Assembly (NCBI RefSeq): GCF_945906275.1
Contig: NZ_CAMDRA010000002.1
Span: 1-64,000 of the forward strand
Reading direction: 5' to 3'
Origin: Dongia mobilis
Lineage (GTDB): Bacteria > Pseudomonadota > Alphaproteobacteria > Dongiales > Dongiaceae
Length of the DNA: 64,000 nucleotides
Within the stretch, counting starts at the first letter, position 1. Every line of letters starts with the position of its first letter. Of the stretch, positions 1 to 9,369 are shown one piece after another. The notes beneath the pieces were generated by a model. That model saw only the letters and a program-made list of their open reading frames with translations. It was not told the DNA's origin and did not search any database. A program made the position numbers and the translations under genes.

Positions 1-1595
1 ATCTCCGCCACCATCATCGTGGGCGCGTTGGTGTTGGCGGACGGGATGCCGGGAAAGATCGAGGCGTCGATCACACGGAGCCCGCTTATCCCATGCACCC
101 GCAATTGCGGATCGACCACGGCGCCGGCGGCATCTGGCCCCATGCGGCAGGTGCCGGATGGATGGAAGATCGAATAGGCCGATTCCCGCACATAGGCCGC
201 GAATTCCGCATCCGATTGCGCGCGCTTGCCCGGCTTGGTTTCGCTGCGGATGATGGCGCCGAGGGCCTTGGTGGCGGCAAAGCGGCGCATCAACTGCGCC
301 GCCTCGACGATCTCCGCCATGTCTTCCGGTGCCGAGAGCAGGTTGGGCTGGATTTCCGGCGCCACATGGGCATCCGCCGCGCGCAGCTTGAGATGGCCGC
401 GGCTCACCGGGCGGCAGGGCGAGGCGCTGAGCGAGAAGGCCGGATCCGATGTCACCTTGATCAGTTCGCGGCTGTCCGGCGTCGCCTTCTCGTAATAAAG
501 CGGGCAGAAGTAAAGCTGGATGTTGGGAAGCAATCGGTCCGGCGAGGAGCGCACGAAACCGCCCGCCTGGTTGAGGCTCATCGACAGTGGCCCGCGCCGC
601 AGCAGCGCATATTGCATGCCGGCCTTGATGCGCCCGAGCCAGTTGCCAAGATCGCTGTTGAGCGTGCGCACCCGCGCATCGAAGTAGTGATCGTAGCAGA
701 TATGATCCTGCAGATTCCGGCCGACCGCCGGCGCGTCCAGCTTCACCTCGATGCCGAGAGCGCGCAGCTCATCGGCCGGCCCGATGCCGGACAGCATGAG
801 AAGTTGCGGCGACCCGATGGCGCCCGCCGACAGGATCACCTCGCGCTTTGCGCGGACCTCGCTCTCCACCCCATCGCGCCGGTAGCGTAAGCCCACCACG
901 CGATTGCCCTCAAGCACCAGCTTCTGCACATGGGCGTTGGTCAGCACTTCGAGATTGGGGCGCGCCAGCGCCGGGCGCAGATAGGCCTTGGCCGAGGAAT
1001 GGCGCTGGCCTTTCTTGGTATTGATCTGGTAGTGCCCGACGCCCTCCGCCTCGGCGCCGTTGAGATCGGCGAGATGCTTGTAGCCAAGCTCCGCCGACGC
1101 CTTGAAGAACGCGTCGCAGATCGGATGCGCATCGCGCCCGATCTGCGTCACATGAATCGGCCCATCACCGCCATGTAGCTCGCTTGCGCCGAAATCATGT
1201 TCTTCCATCGCCCGGTAGACGGGCAGCACGTCGCGCCAGCCCCAGCCCTTGTTGCCGGCCGCTTCCCACCCGTCATAGTCGGCCGCCTGGCCGCGCGCAT
1301 AGACCATGGCGTTGATCGAGCCAGACCCACCCAGCACCTTGCCGCGCGGGTAATAGATCACCCGGTTGCCGAGCGACGGCACCGGCGCGCTGTCGAACAT
1401 CCAATTGACCCTGGGATCGAAATAGGTGCGCGCATAGCCGACCGGCACATCGATGTCGAAGCGCCGGTCGCTCGGCCCGGCTTCGACCAGCAGCACCTTG
1501 TGGCGGCCATCGGCGCTCAGGCGATTGGCCAGCACGCAGCCGGCGGAACCGCCCCCGATGATGATGAAATCGGCGGCATTGGCATTATGGTCCAT
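1..1595 (-). CDS. GMC-family FAD oxidoreductase (choline/alcohol dehydrogenase-like), C-terminus cut by window edge
   Basis: This frame is open from an ATG at 1595 to the left edge, so it is missing from the ORF track, which needs a stop. About 531 codons are visible. The N-terminus has the FAD dinucleotide-binding motif [14 protein letters not shown] near residue 14. It is followed by the GMC signature region [19 protein letters not shown] and a second flavin-side motif, [18 protein letters not shown]. Near the right-hand end of the visible protein are the catalytic-base region [12 protein letters not shown] and [11 protein letters not shown], so only some 15 residues are missing. The family oxidises primary alcohols, choline or polyethylene-glycol-type substrates with FAD; the substrate here cannot be read. 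A GGAG Shine-Dalgarno lies 5 nt before the ATG. The start overlaps the end of the upstream LysR gene by 11 bp on the same strand, so the two are probably translationally coupled. Confidence 0.93.
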   Translation of the reverse strand, partial: MDHNANAADFIIIGGGSAGCVLANRLSADGRHKVLLVEAGPSDRRFDIDVPVGYARTYFDPRVNWMFDSAPVPSLGNRVIYYPRGKVLGGSGSINAMVYARGQAADYDGWEAAGNKGWGWRDVLPVYRAMEEHDFGASELHGGDGPIHVTQIGRDAHPICDAFFKASAELGYKHLADLNGAEAEGVGHYQINTKKGQRHSSAKAYLRPALARPNLEVLTNAHVQKLVLEGNRVVGLRYRRDGVESEVRAKREVILSAGAIGSPQLLMLSGIGPADELRALGIEVKLDAPAVGRNLQDHICYDHYFDARVRTLNSDLGNWLGRIKAGMQYALLRRGPLSMSLNQAGGFVRSSPDRLLPNIQLYFCPLYYEKATPDSRELIKVTSDPAFSLSASPCRPVSRGHLKLRAADAHVAPEIQPNLLSAPEDMAEIVEAAQLMRRFAATKALGAIIRSETKPGKRAQSDAEFAAYVRESAYSIFHPSGTCRMGPDAAGAVVDPQLRVHGISGLRVIDASIFPGIPSANTNAPTMMVAE

Positions 1596-2547
1596 GGGAA
1601 CTCCGTCGGCGCCCGGCCAAACTCTTGGCGGCCGGTCCTGGTGAAATGGAAATCGGTGATCTGGTGGCGGCCTCTTCCAGCAATTGCTGGCGCAGCCAAT
1701 CGGCAAAGAGTGCTGCCTCCGCGCGCGGCGCATCGAGGCTGTTGGGTGTCAGCAGGTAATGCGACTGGTCCTGCGGCAATTCGATGCCGGGTACGCGGCG
1801 CACCCGGCCGGCCTTTTCATAGGCCGCGGCGAAACGCGCCAGCACCAGGGCGGCGCCATGGCCGGCGGCCACCAGTTCCAGGGCGGCAAGGCTGGTATCG
1901 ACCGTGATCCCGGCGCCGCCCGGCGGCAGGTTGAGGCCGGCGGCTTCGTAAAGATGCAGCCAATCGCTTTCGACGCCCATGATCTGCACCAGTTCGGCGG
2001 AGCTGATGTCACGCGGGCCGTTGATCCCTGAGCGTGGCGGCGTCACCAGCACGATGGGATCGTTGACCAGCAATTGCGCGGTACTGCCCGGCCAATTGCC
2101 ATGGCCGAAGCGGATATCGACATCGGTCTTGTCCGCCGGCAGCGCATCGGCCCAGATCGCCGAAAAGAGGCGGATGCGGATGCCGGGATGCGCCCGCGCA
2201 AAGTCGCCCAGGCGCGGTGTCAGCCACAGCACGGCGAAGGAAACCGGCACGCGGATGTTGAGGGTGGTTTCGCCCACCGGTCCGAAAATGCTGAGGGTCG
2301 AGATGGAAAGCTCGCTGAAGGCCTGGCGCACCGGCACCAGATAGGCCTTGCCCATGTCGGTCACGCGCAGGCCCCGGGCCAGGCGCTCGAACAGCGGATA
2401 GCCCAATTGGCTCTCCAGGGCCCGCACCTGATAGCTCACCGCCGCCGGGGTCAGCGCCAGTTCACCGGCGGCGGCCGCGAAGGAGCCACGCCGCGCCGCC
2501 GCCTCGAAGGCGCGCAACCAGGGCAGCGGCGGCAGATGGTAGGACAT
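1585..2547 (-). CDS. LysR-family (GcvA-type) transcriptional regulator
   Basis: The 320-residue protein opens with MSYHLPPLPWLRAFEAAARR, typical of the GcvA/AmpR branch. A winged helix-turn-helix follows (FAAAAGELALTPAAVSYQVRALE), then a periplasmic-binding-like effector domain to the end. The ORF track starts 24 codons upstream, but that extension reads as translated intergenic DNA, so the ATG at 2547 is preferred. Its stop overlaps the start of the GMC oxidoreductase, which makes the two a likely operon in which the regulator controls the enzyme. It is divergent from the solute-binding-protein gene at 2707 and may regulate that side too. The effector is unknown. Confidence 0.9.
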   Translation of the reverse strand: MSYHLPPLPWLRAFEAAARRGSFAAAAGELALTPAAVSYQVRALESQLGYPLFERLARGLRVTDMGKAYLVPVRQAFSELSISTLSIFGPVGETTLNIRVPVSFAVLWLTPRLGDFARAHPGIRIRLFSAIWADALPADKTDVDIRFGHGNWPGSTAQLLVNDPIVLVTPPRSGINGPRDISSAELVQIMGVESDWLHLYEAAGLNLPPGGAGITVDTSLAALELVAAGHGAALVLARFAAAYEKAGRVRRVPGIELPQDQSHYLLTPNSLDAPRAEAALFADWLRQQLLEEAATRSPISISPGPAAKSLAGRRRSSHGP

Positions 2548-2572
2548 GGCGGAGGTTGACCGACAAATAGAT

Positions 2573-2586
2573 TTAGGCCTTAGGCC
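2573..2586. promoter_or_regulatory. Tandem TTAGGCC repeat in the LysR/SBP divergent promoter region
   Basis: Two adjacent copies of TTAGGCC lie 26-39 bp upstream of the LysR start, in the only intergenic gap (2548-2706) between two divergent genes. The core GGCC-TTA-GGCC is also nearly palindromic. LysR proteins usually bind such a site next to their own promoter, so this is a candidate autoregulatory operator. No T-N11-A match was assigned with confidence. Confidence 0.4.
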
Positions 2587-2706
2587 AATAATACATCGTT
2601 TTACTTTCCACCCTGTCAAGGGCGGAATGGTGCCGTTCTCCGTCTTAAGCCACCGGCCGGGCGGCGTGCCAATTCAGAAACCGCAATCTCGAGGGAGAAA
2701 AGCTCC

Positions 2707-4290
2707 ATGGATATCAAGTCGATGACCAAGTTGGCGGCGAAGGGGAAAATGTCGCGCCGTGATTTCGTGCAGTTGGCCATGGGTGCCGGCATCAGCGCCA
2801 CGATGGCGCAGACCATGTTCGTGAAGGCAGCGCGCGCCGAACCCAGGAAGGGTGGCAAGTTCCGCATGGCCCTGGGGTCCGGCTCGACCACCGACACGCT
2901 CGACCCCGCGACCTTCCCCGACACCTTCAACGGCGTCTTTGGTTGAGGCTCGACCCGCTCCAGCCTCACCGAGGTGACGCCCAAGGGCGAGATCATCTCC
3001 GACGTCGCCGAAAGCTTCGAAGCCTCGCCCGATGCGAAGACCTGGGTGTTCAACTTGCGCAAGGGCGTCGAATTCCATTCCGGCAAGTCGTTCGATGCCG
3101 AGGATGTCGTGGTCTCGCTCAACCATCATCGCAGCGACGAGTCGAAATCAGCCGCGAAATCCCTGCTGGCCACGGTCAAGGACATCAAGGCCGACGGCAA
3201 GGACAAGGTGGTCGTGACCTTGAGCGACGGCAATGCCGACTTCCCCTTTGTCATCTCCGACTATCATCTTGCCATGATGCCGGCCAAGGACGGCAAGGCG
3301 GATTGGCAATCGGGCATCGGCACCGGCCCCTATGCCATGACCGGCTTTGATCCCGGCGTGCGCGCGACCGGCAAGCGCTTTGCCAATTACCACCGCGAAA
3401 CCTATTTCGACGAGATCGAGATCCAATCGATTTCCGACGTGGTGGCGCGCAGCAATGCGTTGACCTCGGGCGATGTCGACTATATCGACCGTGTCGACCT
3501 CAAGACCGTCGACCGCATGGCCGGCGGCGGCAATGTCGACATTTCCGAAGTCAGCGGCTTCGCCCATTACGTGGCGCCGATGAACTGCACCATGGCGCCG
3601 TTCGACAACAAGGATGTCCGCCTCGCCCTCAAATATGCGATCGACCGCGAGGAGATCGTGAAGAAGGTGCTGCGCGGCCATGGTTCCGCCGGCAATGACA
3701 ACCCGATCGCCGCAGGCCTGCCCTTCGCCAAGGACCCGGCGGTGAAGCACAGCTTCGATCCGGACAAGGCGAAGTTCCACCTGAAGCAGGCCGGACTCGA
3801 CACGCTCAAGGTCGATCTCTCGGCCTCGGACGCGGCCTTTGCCGGCGCCATGGACGCCGCCCAGATGATGAAGGAATCGGCCGCCAAATGCGGCATCGAT
3901 ATCAACGTCATCCGCGAGGCCGAGGACGCCTATTGGGACAGTGTCTGGATGAAGAAGGCCTGGTGCCTGTCCTACTGGTCGGGCCGACCGACCCCGGATC
4001 TGATGTTCACCACCGCCTATGCGGCGGACGCTGCCTGGAACGACAGTTTCTGGAAGAACGACCGCTTTAATGCGCTGCTGGTGGCGGCGCGGGCGGAACT
4101 GGACCAGGCCAAGCGCGCCACCATGTATGCCGAAATGCAGGATCTGGTCGCCGAGGATGGCGGTGTCATGGTCCTGATGTTCTATAATTACATGAATGCA
4201 TGCGCTAAAACCGTTGCACATGCGGATTTGGTCGCGCCAAACTGGGATGTCGACGGCATGAAGATCACCCAGCGCTGGTGGTTTGCCTAA
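2707..4290 (+). pseudogene. Family-5 (peptide/opine-type) ABC transporter solute-binding protein, interrupted by in-frame TGA
   Basis: Two ORF-track entries, 2707-2946 and 2974-4290, lie in the same frame and are separated only by a TGA at 2944-2946 (codon 80). Translation continues through it as GSTRSSLTEVTPKGEIISDV, the conserved start of lobe I in SBP_bac_5 proteins, so this is one gene of about 527 codons. The N-terminus has a Tat signal (SRRDFVQLAMGAG, cleavage near KAARA). The protein would deliver an oligopeptide, opine or related solute to a dipeptide-type permease, but no permease or ATPase lies nearby. A GAGGGAG Shine-Dalgarno precedes the ATG. In the sequence as given only a 79-residue secreted fragment would be made. 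TGG (Trp), GGA or TGC are possible ancestral codons. A sequencing error cannot be excluded. Confidence 0.85.
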
Positions 4291-4367
4291 GACCCAGATG
4301 ACCGGTTGCGGGCCGATCAGTCATCCGGCCCGCAACCGCCCTTCTTTACAGAAGCAAGACGGATCCC

Positions 4368-5561
4368 ATGAAAATCGCCGGTCTCAAGACCTTCGTCGTC
4401 GGCAATCCGCCGCCCTCTTTCGGCGGCCAGTATTTCATCTTCGTGAAGCTCGTCACCGATGACGGCATCGAGGGCGTGGGCGAGGTCTATGGCACCGCCT
4501 TTGGCCCGAAGGTCATGGTGGCGGCGATCGAGGATATCTATCAGCGCTATGTCGAGGGCATGGACCCGTTCCATATCGAAAAGCTGTGGCGCCTGGTCTA
4601 TGGCTCGGGCTACACGCTGCGCCCCGATGTGACGGCGATGAGCGTGCTCTCGGCGATCGAGATCGCCCTGTGGGACATCAAGGGCAAGGCCACCGGCAAG
4701 CCGGTCTATGAACTCCTCGGCGGCAAGGTGCATGATCGCCTGCGCTCCTACACCTATATCTATCCCGACACGGCGAAGGGCCAGGACAGTTCCATCTATT
4801 GGAATGCCGAGGCCTCGGCCGAACGTGCCGCCCACTATGTGAAGATGGGCTTCACCGGCATCAAATTCGATCCCGCCGCCCCCTACTCGCCTTTCGATCC
4901 GCGCCAGCCCTCGCTGGAATCGATGGATCTCTGCGAGAAGTTCTGCAAGCTCATCCGCGAGGCGGTGGGCTCCAAGGCCGATCTCCTCTTCGGGACCCAC
5001 GGGCAATTCACCACGGCCGGCGCCATCCGGTTTGCCCAGCGCCTGGAAAAATACCAGCCGCTCTGGTTCGAGGAACCCACCCCGCCGGAAAAGCCCGAGG
5101 ACATGGCGTTGGTGGCCCGCGGCACCTCGATCCCCATCGCCACCGGCGAACGCCTCGTCACCAAATACGAATTCGCCCGCGTGCTGGAAAACCGCGCCGC
5201 CTCGATCCTGCAGATGCAGGTCGGCCGCGTCGGTGGCCTCCTCGAAGCCAAGAAGATCACCACCATGGCGGAGAGCTATTACGCCCAGATCGCCCCGCAT
5301 CTTTATGCGGGGCCGGTCATCGGCATGGCCAACGTCCATCTCGCCGCCTGCAGCCCCAATTTCCTGATCCTGGAAAGCATCGAGACCTGGGGCGGCTTCC
5401 ACGGCAAGATCATCAAGAAGCCGGTGCAATGGGAAGCGGGCTACGTCATCCCGCCGACGGAACCCGGATTGGGCATCGAGCTCGACGAAGACGTCGCCCG
5501 CGCGCATCCTTATACGGGCAGCAATCTGCACCTGGAGATGACGAACAAGGTGATCCAGTAA
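4368..5561 (+). CDS. Mandelate racemase / muconate lactonizing enzyme family protein (enolase superfamily)
   Basis: The protein has 397 residues, the normal family length. An N-terminal capping domain (residues 1-125) precedes a TIM barrel. Recognisable elements are IALWDIKGKATGKPVYELLGG, a strand lysine in GFTGIKFDP, metal-ligand glutamates in LWFEEPTPPE and IATGERL, and the histidine-bearing loop APHLYAGPV. Family members abstract a proton alpha to a carboxylate, usually as acid-sugar dehydratases or racemases. The third-strand segment reads LLFGTHGQFT, with Gly where DgoD-type enzymes carry the first acidic metal ligand. The chemistry may therefore be non-canonical; a subfamily-specific shift of that ligand is also possible. 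It lies 77 bp after the damaged solute-binding protein and before an NAD(P)-dependent beta-hydroxyacid dehydrogenase, consistent with a sugar-acid catabolic set. Confidence 0.9.
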   Translation: MKIAGLKTFVVGNPPPSFGGQYFIFVKLVTDDGIEGVGEVYGTAFGPKVMVAAIEDIYQRYVEGMDPFHIEKLWRLVYGSGYTLRPDVTAMSVLSAIEIALWDIKGKATGKPVYELLGGKVHDRLRSYTYIYPDTAKGQDSSIYWNAEASAERAAHYVKMGFTGIKFDPAAPYSPFDPRQPSLESMDLCEKFCKLIREAVGSKADLLFGTHGQFTTAGAIRFAQRLEKYQPLWFEEPTPPEKPEDMALVARGTSIPIATGERLVTKYEFARVLENRAASILQMQVGRVGGLLEAKKITTMAESYYAQIAPHLYAGPVIGMANVHLAACSPNFLILESIETWGGFHGKIIKKPVQWEAGYVIPPTEPGLGIELDEDVARAHPYTGSNLHLEMTNKVIQ

Positions 5562-5645
5562 GAGTCATTTTGACCGTCATTGTCGGCCCAGTCTTGAAGC
5601 ATGGGGGCCGACCATGACGAATGGGATAGAACGGGGAGGATGTTG

Positions 5646-6554
5646 ATGCGTTACGGGTTCATTGGTCTTGGGAACATCGGTCGATATCTCGCCGCAAGCC
5701 TGCAACGTGGCGGCTTCTCCCTGACCGTCCATGATCTGAACGAGGCCGCTGCCAAGCCGCTGCTCGATCTCGGGGCTGTCTGGGCCAGTAGCCCGCGCGC
5801 CGTCGCGGAAGCCTGCGATACCGTCATCACTTGCCTGCCCAGCCCCAGCGCCACACAACACGTCCTAGCCGACAAGGACGGAGTCCTGGCCGGCCTTGAA
5901 GAGGGCGGGCACTGGATCGAGATGGGGACCCTGGGGCGCGAAGAAATCCTGCGCTTTGCCGAAATGGCCCAACAGCACGGTGTCCGCACCATGGAATCGC
6001 CGGTGACAGGGGGCGTGCATCTGGCCGCCCATGGCGACATGACCATCCTCGCCGGTGGCGACAAGGACATGTTCGATACTCATTTGCCGGCCTTCAAGGC
6101 GATGGGCAACAAGATTTTCCATATGGGGCCATTGGGATCGGCGGCAGTGATCAAAGTGATCACCAATATGCTCGCTTTCATCCACCTCAAAGCCGTCGGC
6201 GAAGCGCTGATGCTGGCCAAACGTGGTGGCCTGGACCTCGCCCAGGCCTATCAGGCCATCGCAGCGAGCTCCGGCAACTCGTTCGTCCACGAAACCGAGG
6301 GTCAGCTTGTCCTCAGCGGCAGCTACGACATCGATTTCACCGTCGATCTGGCTCTCAAGGATCTTGGTTTTGCCATGGGCTTCGGGCGCGAATTCGGTGT
6401 GCCGCTCGATCTTGCCGCGCAAACCATGCAGACCTACATCCAGGCGCGCGAAGTCTATGGCGGCAAGGCGCAATCACCGATGATCGTCAAGCTGCTGGAA
6501 GACGCGCTCAAGACCGACCTGCGCGCGCCAGGTTTCCCGGCCAAGCTTTACTGA
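5646..6554 (+). CDS. NAD(P)-dependent oxidoreductase, 3-hydroxyisobutyrate dehydrogenase family
   Basis: The 302-residue beta-hydroxyacid dehydrogenase has an N-terminal Rossmann fold starting MRYGFIGLGNIG. Its substrate loop is SPVTGGVHLA in place of the common DAPVSGG, and the all-alpha C-terminal domain contains the catalytic-lysine segment AAVIKVITNML. Members oxidise 3-hydroxyisobutyrate, tartronate semialdehyde-type or other beta-hydroxy acids. The ATG at 5646 is chosen because GGGGAGG lies 6 nt upstream; the longer ORF start at 5601 has no comparable site. It follows the enolase-superfamily gene at close range and precedes the oxygenase gene, so all three may be co-transcribed. Confidence 0.88.
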   Translation: MRYGFIGLGNIGRYLAASLQRGGFSLTVHDLNEAAAKPLLDLGAVWASSPRAVAEACDTVITCLPSPSATQHVLADKDGVLAGLEEGGHWIEMGTLGREEILRFAEMAQQHGVRTMESPVTGGVHLAAHGDMTILAGGDKDMFDTHLPAFKAMGNKIFHMGPLGSAAVIKVITNMLAFIHLKAVGEALMLAKRGGLDLAQAYQAIAASSGNSFVHETEGQLVLSGSYDIDFTVDLALKDLGFAMGFGREFGVPLDLAAQTMQTYIQAREVYGGKAQSPMIVKLLEDALKTDLRAPGFPAKLY

Positions 6555-6634
6555 CGATTGCCGCGGATCTTGGCATGTTCCGGCAAGCCGGGGATGTCGC
6601 TTCTGGGCTCTTCTTTCTCGAGGAATCCGACAGC

Positions 6635-7480
6635 ATGAGGAAAGACGCCGGTCATTTTATCGACACCGACCGCTATCCAATCGGCGAAGCCGGTTCTGCG
6701 CGCGACGCCCTCATCGCCGATCTGCGTGCCGCGATCGAGAGGGAGGGCTGCGCGGTCCTGAAGGGCTTCGTTCGGGCCGAACGTCTGGGCGAATTGGTCG
6801 CCGAGAGCGACCGCGTCGCAATCCACGGGCATCGCAACTTCAACCGCACCAATCCCTACTTCACCAAAGACCGCCCGGATCTTCCCGCAAGCCACCCGCT
6901 GCGACGGTTCTACGATCGATCAAACGCCTTTGTGCCGGCCGACAATTTCGGCCCCGAGAGCATCCTGAGGGCAATCTATGAATGGCCGGCCTTCGCGCCC
7001 TTCATTCAGGCGGCGCTGGGCGAGGACAGGTTCTATCGCTACGCAGATCCATTGGCCGATGTGATCGTCAATCTGGCCGAAGCCGGCAATGGCTTTCCCT
7101 GGCATTTCGATACCAACAACTACACTGTGACACTGGCGATCCAGAACGCCGAAGCGGGTGGGGATTTCGAATACAGCCCGCATCTGCGCTCGCCCACGGA
7201 CGAGAACTATGCTGGCGTCGAGGCCGTACTGGATGGCGACAGCAGCCTGATCCGAACCCTGCACCTTGAACCGGGCGATCTTCAGATCTTCAAGGGGCGC
7301 TATTCACTGCATCGCGTGACGCCGATGGAAGGTGCAAGAGCGCGCTATGTCGCGATCTTCAGCTTCACTGAGGAGCCGGGCATGGTCGGCAGTCCAGAGC
7401 GCACCCGCCAGCTTTACGGCCGCGTCCTCCCCGTCCATATCGAGCGCGCCGGCTTGCGCCGTGACACGCTGGTCGACTGA
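6635..7480 (+). CDS. Non-haem Fe(II)/2-oxoglutarate-type oxygenase, related in layout to the HalD/BesD amino-acid halogenase/hydroxylase group
   Basis: The 281-residue protein has a facial triad that can be read directly: H157 and D159 in WHFDTNNYTVTL, and H226 in FKGRYSLHRVTP. A conserved arginine follows in ARARYVAIFSF, where 2-oxoglutarate is normally held. The surrounding GGDFEY and LEPGDLQIFKGRYSLHRVTP segments resemble the free-amino-acid oxygenase family that includes BesD. Halogenating members have Gly or Ala in place of the triad Asp, whereas Asp is present here. Hydroxylation, not chlorination, is therefore the expected chemistry, probably on an amino acid or a small polar metabolite. 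The start at 6635 has a GAGGAA site about 10 nt upstream. The gene sits 5 bp before the damaged alcohol dehydrogenase. Confidence 0.75.
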   Translation: MRKDAGHFIDTDRYPIGEAGSARDALIADLRAAIEREGCAVLKGFVRAERLGELVAESDRVAIHGHRNFNRTNPYFTKDRPDLPASHPLRRFYDRSNAFVPADNFGPESILRAIYEWPAFAPFIQAALGEDRFYRYADPLADVIVNLAEAGNGFPWHFDTNNYTVTLAIQNAEAGGDFEYSPHLRSPTDENYAGVEAVLDGDSSLIRTLHLEPGDLQIFKGRYSLHRVTPMEGARARYVAIFSFTEEPGMVGSPERTRQLYGRVLPVHIERAGLRRDTLVD

Positions 7481-7485
7481 TTGCC

Positions 7486-8589
7486 ATGGCCCCTAGTGAT
7501 CGCTTTGACCTGAAACCCGCCGGCAGGACGATGATGGCGGTGGTCACCACCGGCAATGGTGGTTACGACAAGCTCGTCTATCGCGAGGTGCCCATTCCGT
7601 AACCGGCCGCGGGTGACGTGCTGATCAAGGTGCTGGCCGCTGGCGTCAACAACACCGAGATCAACACGCGCCTGGGTTGGTACTCCTCCAGCGTCACCGA
7701 CAGCACAGCAGCGACGGCAGCAACAACAACGGATGTCGCACGATCGGATGGCGGCTGGAACAAGGCAACGCCTTTCCCCTTTATCCAGGGGACGGACTGT
7801 TGCGGCATTGTCGCCGCAATCGGTCCCGGCGGCGATCCGGCCCTGATCGGCCGGCGCATCCTGGTCCGGGCCTGCATGCGCACCAATGGCTTTGCCTCCA
7901 TGGAAACCATTTGGATGGCCTCCGATTTCGATGGCGCCTTCGCCCAGTTCGTCAAGGTGCCGCAGGCGGAAGTCTTCCCGGTCGATTGTGCCTGGAGCGA
8001 TGCGGAACTGGCCACCATCCCCTGCGCCTATGGGACCGCCGAGAACATGCTGCACCGGGCCGGTGTCGCGGCGGGCGACCATCTCCTCGTCACCGGTGCC
8101 TCGGGTGGCGTTGGCTCCGCGGCGGTGCAGCTTGCCAAGCGGCGCGGCGCACGGGTGACGGCGGTAACCACCGCCGAAAAAGCCGGTGCGCTGCGCAACC
8201 TCGGCGCCGATCATGTTCTCGACCGCGATGCGGGCATCCCGGCGGACCTCGCCGGGACCCATGACGTCGCCATCGACAATGTCGCCGGTCCCGGCTTCGG
8301 CGCCGTGCTGAAGGCCCTGCGACCCGGCGGTCGCTATGTCTCCTCGGGCGCCATCGCCGGACCCATGGTGGCGCTCGACATGCGCGATTTCTATCTGAGG
8401 GACCTCACCCTCATCGGCTGCACGGCCTGGGACGAGCCGGTCTTTCCCAATCTCATCGGCTATATCGAGCGCAACGAAATCAGGCCGCTCGTCGCCGCGA
8501 CCTATCCGCTCAAAGCCATCGCCGACGCGCAGCGCGCCTTCCTGGAAAAGCGCCATGTCGGCAATTTTGTGCTGATTCCACCGGCCTGA
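7486..8589 (+). pseudogene. Zinc-type alcohol dehydrogenase family protein, interrupted by in-frame TAA
   Basis: From the ATG at 7486 the frame reads RTMMAVVTTGNGGYDKLVYR then EVPIP, meets TAA at 7600-7602 (codon 39), and continues in the same frame as PAAGDVLIKVLAAGVNNTEI. That is the normal GroES-like N-terminus of this medium-chain dehydrogenase subfamily. The remainder is intact: GTDCCGIVAAIG, the cofactor motif GASGGVGSAAVQLAKRRGA, and a normal C-terminus. The ORF track shows only the part after the stop, with a GTG start that would delete the first strands of the catalytic domain. The ancestral codon was probably GAA, CAA, AAA or TCA. The gene directly follows the oxygenase gene and ends 3 bp before the converging IclR gene. 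Confidence 0.85.
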
Positions 8590-8592
8590 TAC

Positions 8593-9369
8593 CTACAGCA
8601 GCAGGGCTTCGATCCGCCGCGCTTCGCGTTGCAGCGCCTCCAGCAATGCCGGCCTGCGCGCCGCACTGATCCTGGCCGATGAGCCATGAATGCTGAGCGT
8701 CGCCTGGATGCGGCCCAGCGAATCAAGGAGCGGCACCGCGATCGCCACCGTATCCGGCGTGAACTCATCCTCCTCGGTCGCATAGCCCTGGCGGCGGATC
8801 TCCCTGAGCTCCTTCTCCAGCCGCTTCAGGTCACTGATCGTGCGTGCCGTCATCCTGGTGAGGTTGAGCGTCTCGAAAATGGCCGCCCGCACATCGATGG
8901 TCGAGAAGGCGAGGAAGCATTTGCCCGACGCCGTGCCATGCATCGGCAAGTCCCGGCCCTTGAGCGGCGTCGTCTTCAGCACGACATTTCCCTTGAGACT
9001 CTCGGCCACGATCATCGAGGTGACGGAGGGGACCAGCAGATTGACCATCTCCCCGGTCTGCTGGCAGAGGCGGATGAGGGAGGGACACGCCAGCATGATG
9101 ATGTCGAGCCTTGCCTCGACCTTGCGCCCCAATTGCAGCAGCCGGAACCCCAGCCGGTAGCGGCGCTCGCCCCGGACCTTTTCCACCAGTCGGAGGTCGG
9201 CGAGGCTTTCGAGGAGGGTGAAGGCGGTGGTGGGCGCCAGATTCACCGCCCGGGCGATGTCGCGCAGCGGCAATCCCTCGAAGGGTCCCGCCAAAAGGAC
9301 CCCCAGGATGTCATTTGAGCGTTTTAGGGCCTGGATTCGGACCGGTTTCACCACCCCATTATTCGACAT
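8593..9369 (-). CDS. IclR-family transcriptional regulator
   Basis: The 258-residue protein has an N-terminal winged helix-turn-helix (ILGVLLAGPFEGLPLRDIAR, then LAPTTAFTLLESL). The C-terminal effector domain has typical IclR segments (LPMHGTASGKCFLAF, GYATEEDEFTPDTVAIAVPL). The ORF track runs on to 10320, but those residues are antisense to the downstream peptidase. The ATG at 9369 starts MSNNGVVKPVRIQALKRS, as expected. The gene is divergent from the M24 hydrolase/5-oxoprolinase operon, so it is the likely regulator of that operon. Its start codon lies inside a perfect palindrome, which suggests tight autorepression. Confidence 0.92.
   Translation of the reverse strand: MSNNGVVKPVRIQALKRSNDILGVLLAGPFEGLPLRDIARAVNLAPTTAFTLLESLADLRLVEKVRGERRYRLGFRLLQLGRKVEARLDIIMLACPSLIRLCQQTGEMVNLLVPSVTSMIVAESLKGNVVLKTTPLKGRDLPMHGTASGKCFLAFSTIDVRAAIFETLNLTRMTARTISDLKRLEKELREIRRQGYATEEDEFTPDTVAIAVPLLDSLGRIQATLSIHGSSARISAARRPALLEALQREARRIEALLL

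Noticed and set aside
2944-2946. TGA as selenocysteine or tryptophan recoding
   Set aside because: No selenocysteine insertion element is apparent, TGA is a normal stop in neighbouring genes, and other interrupted genes use TAA and TAG, so recoding cannot explain the set.
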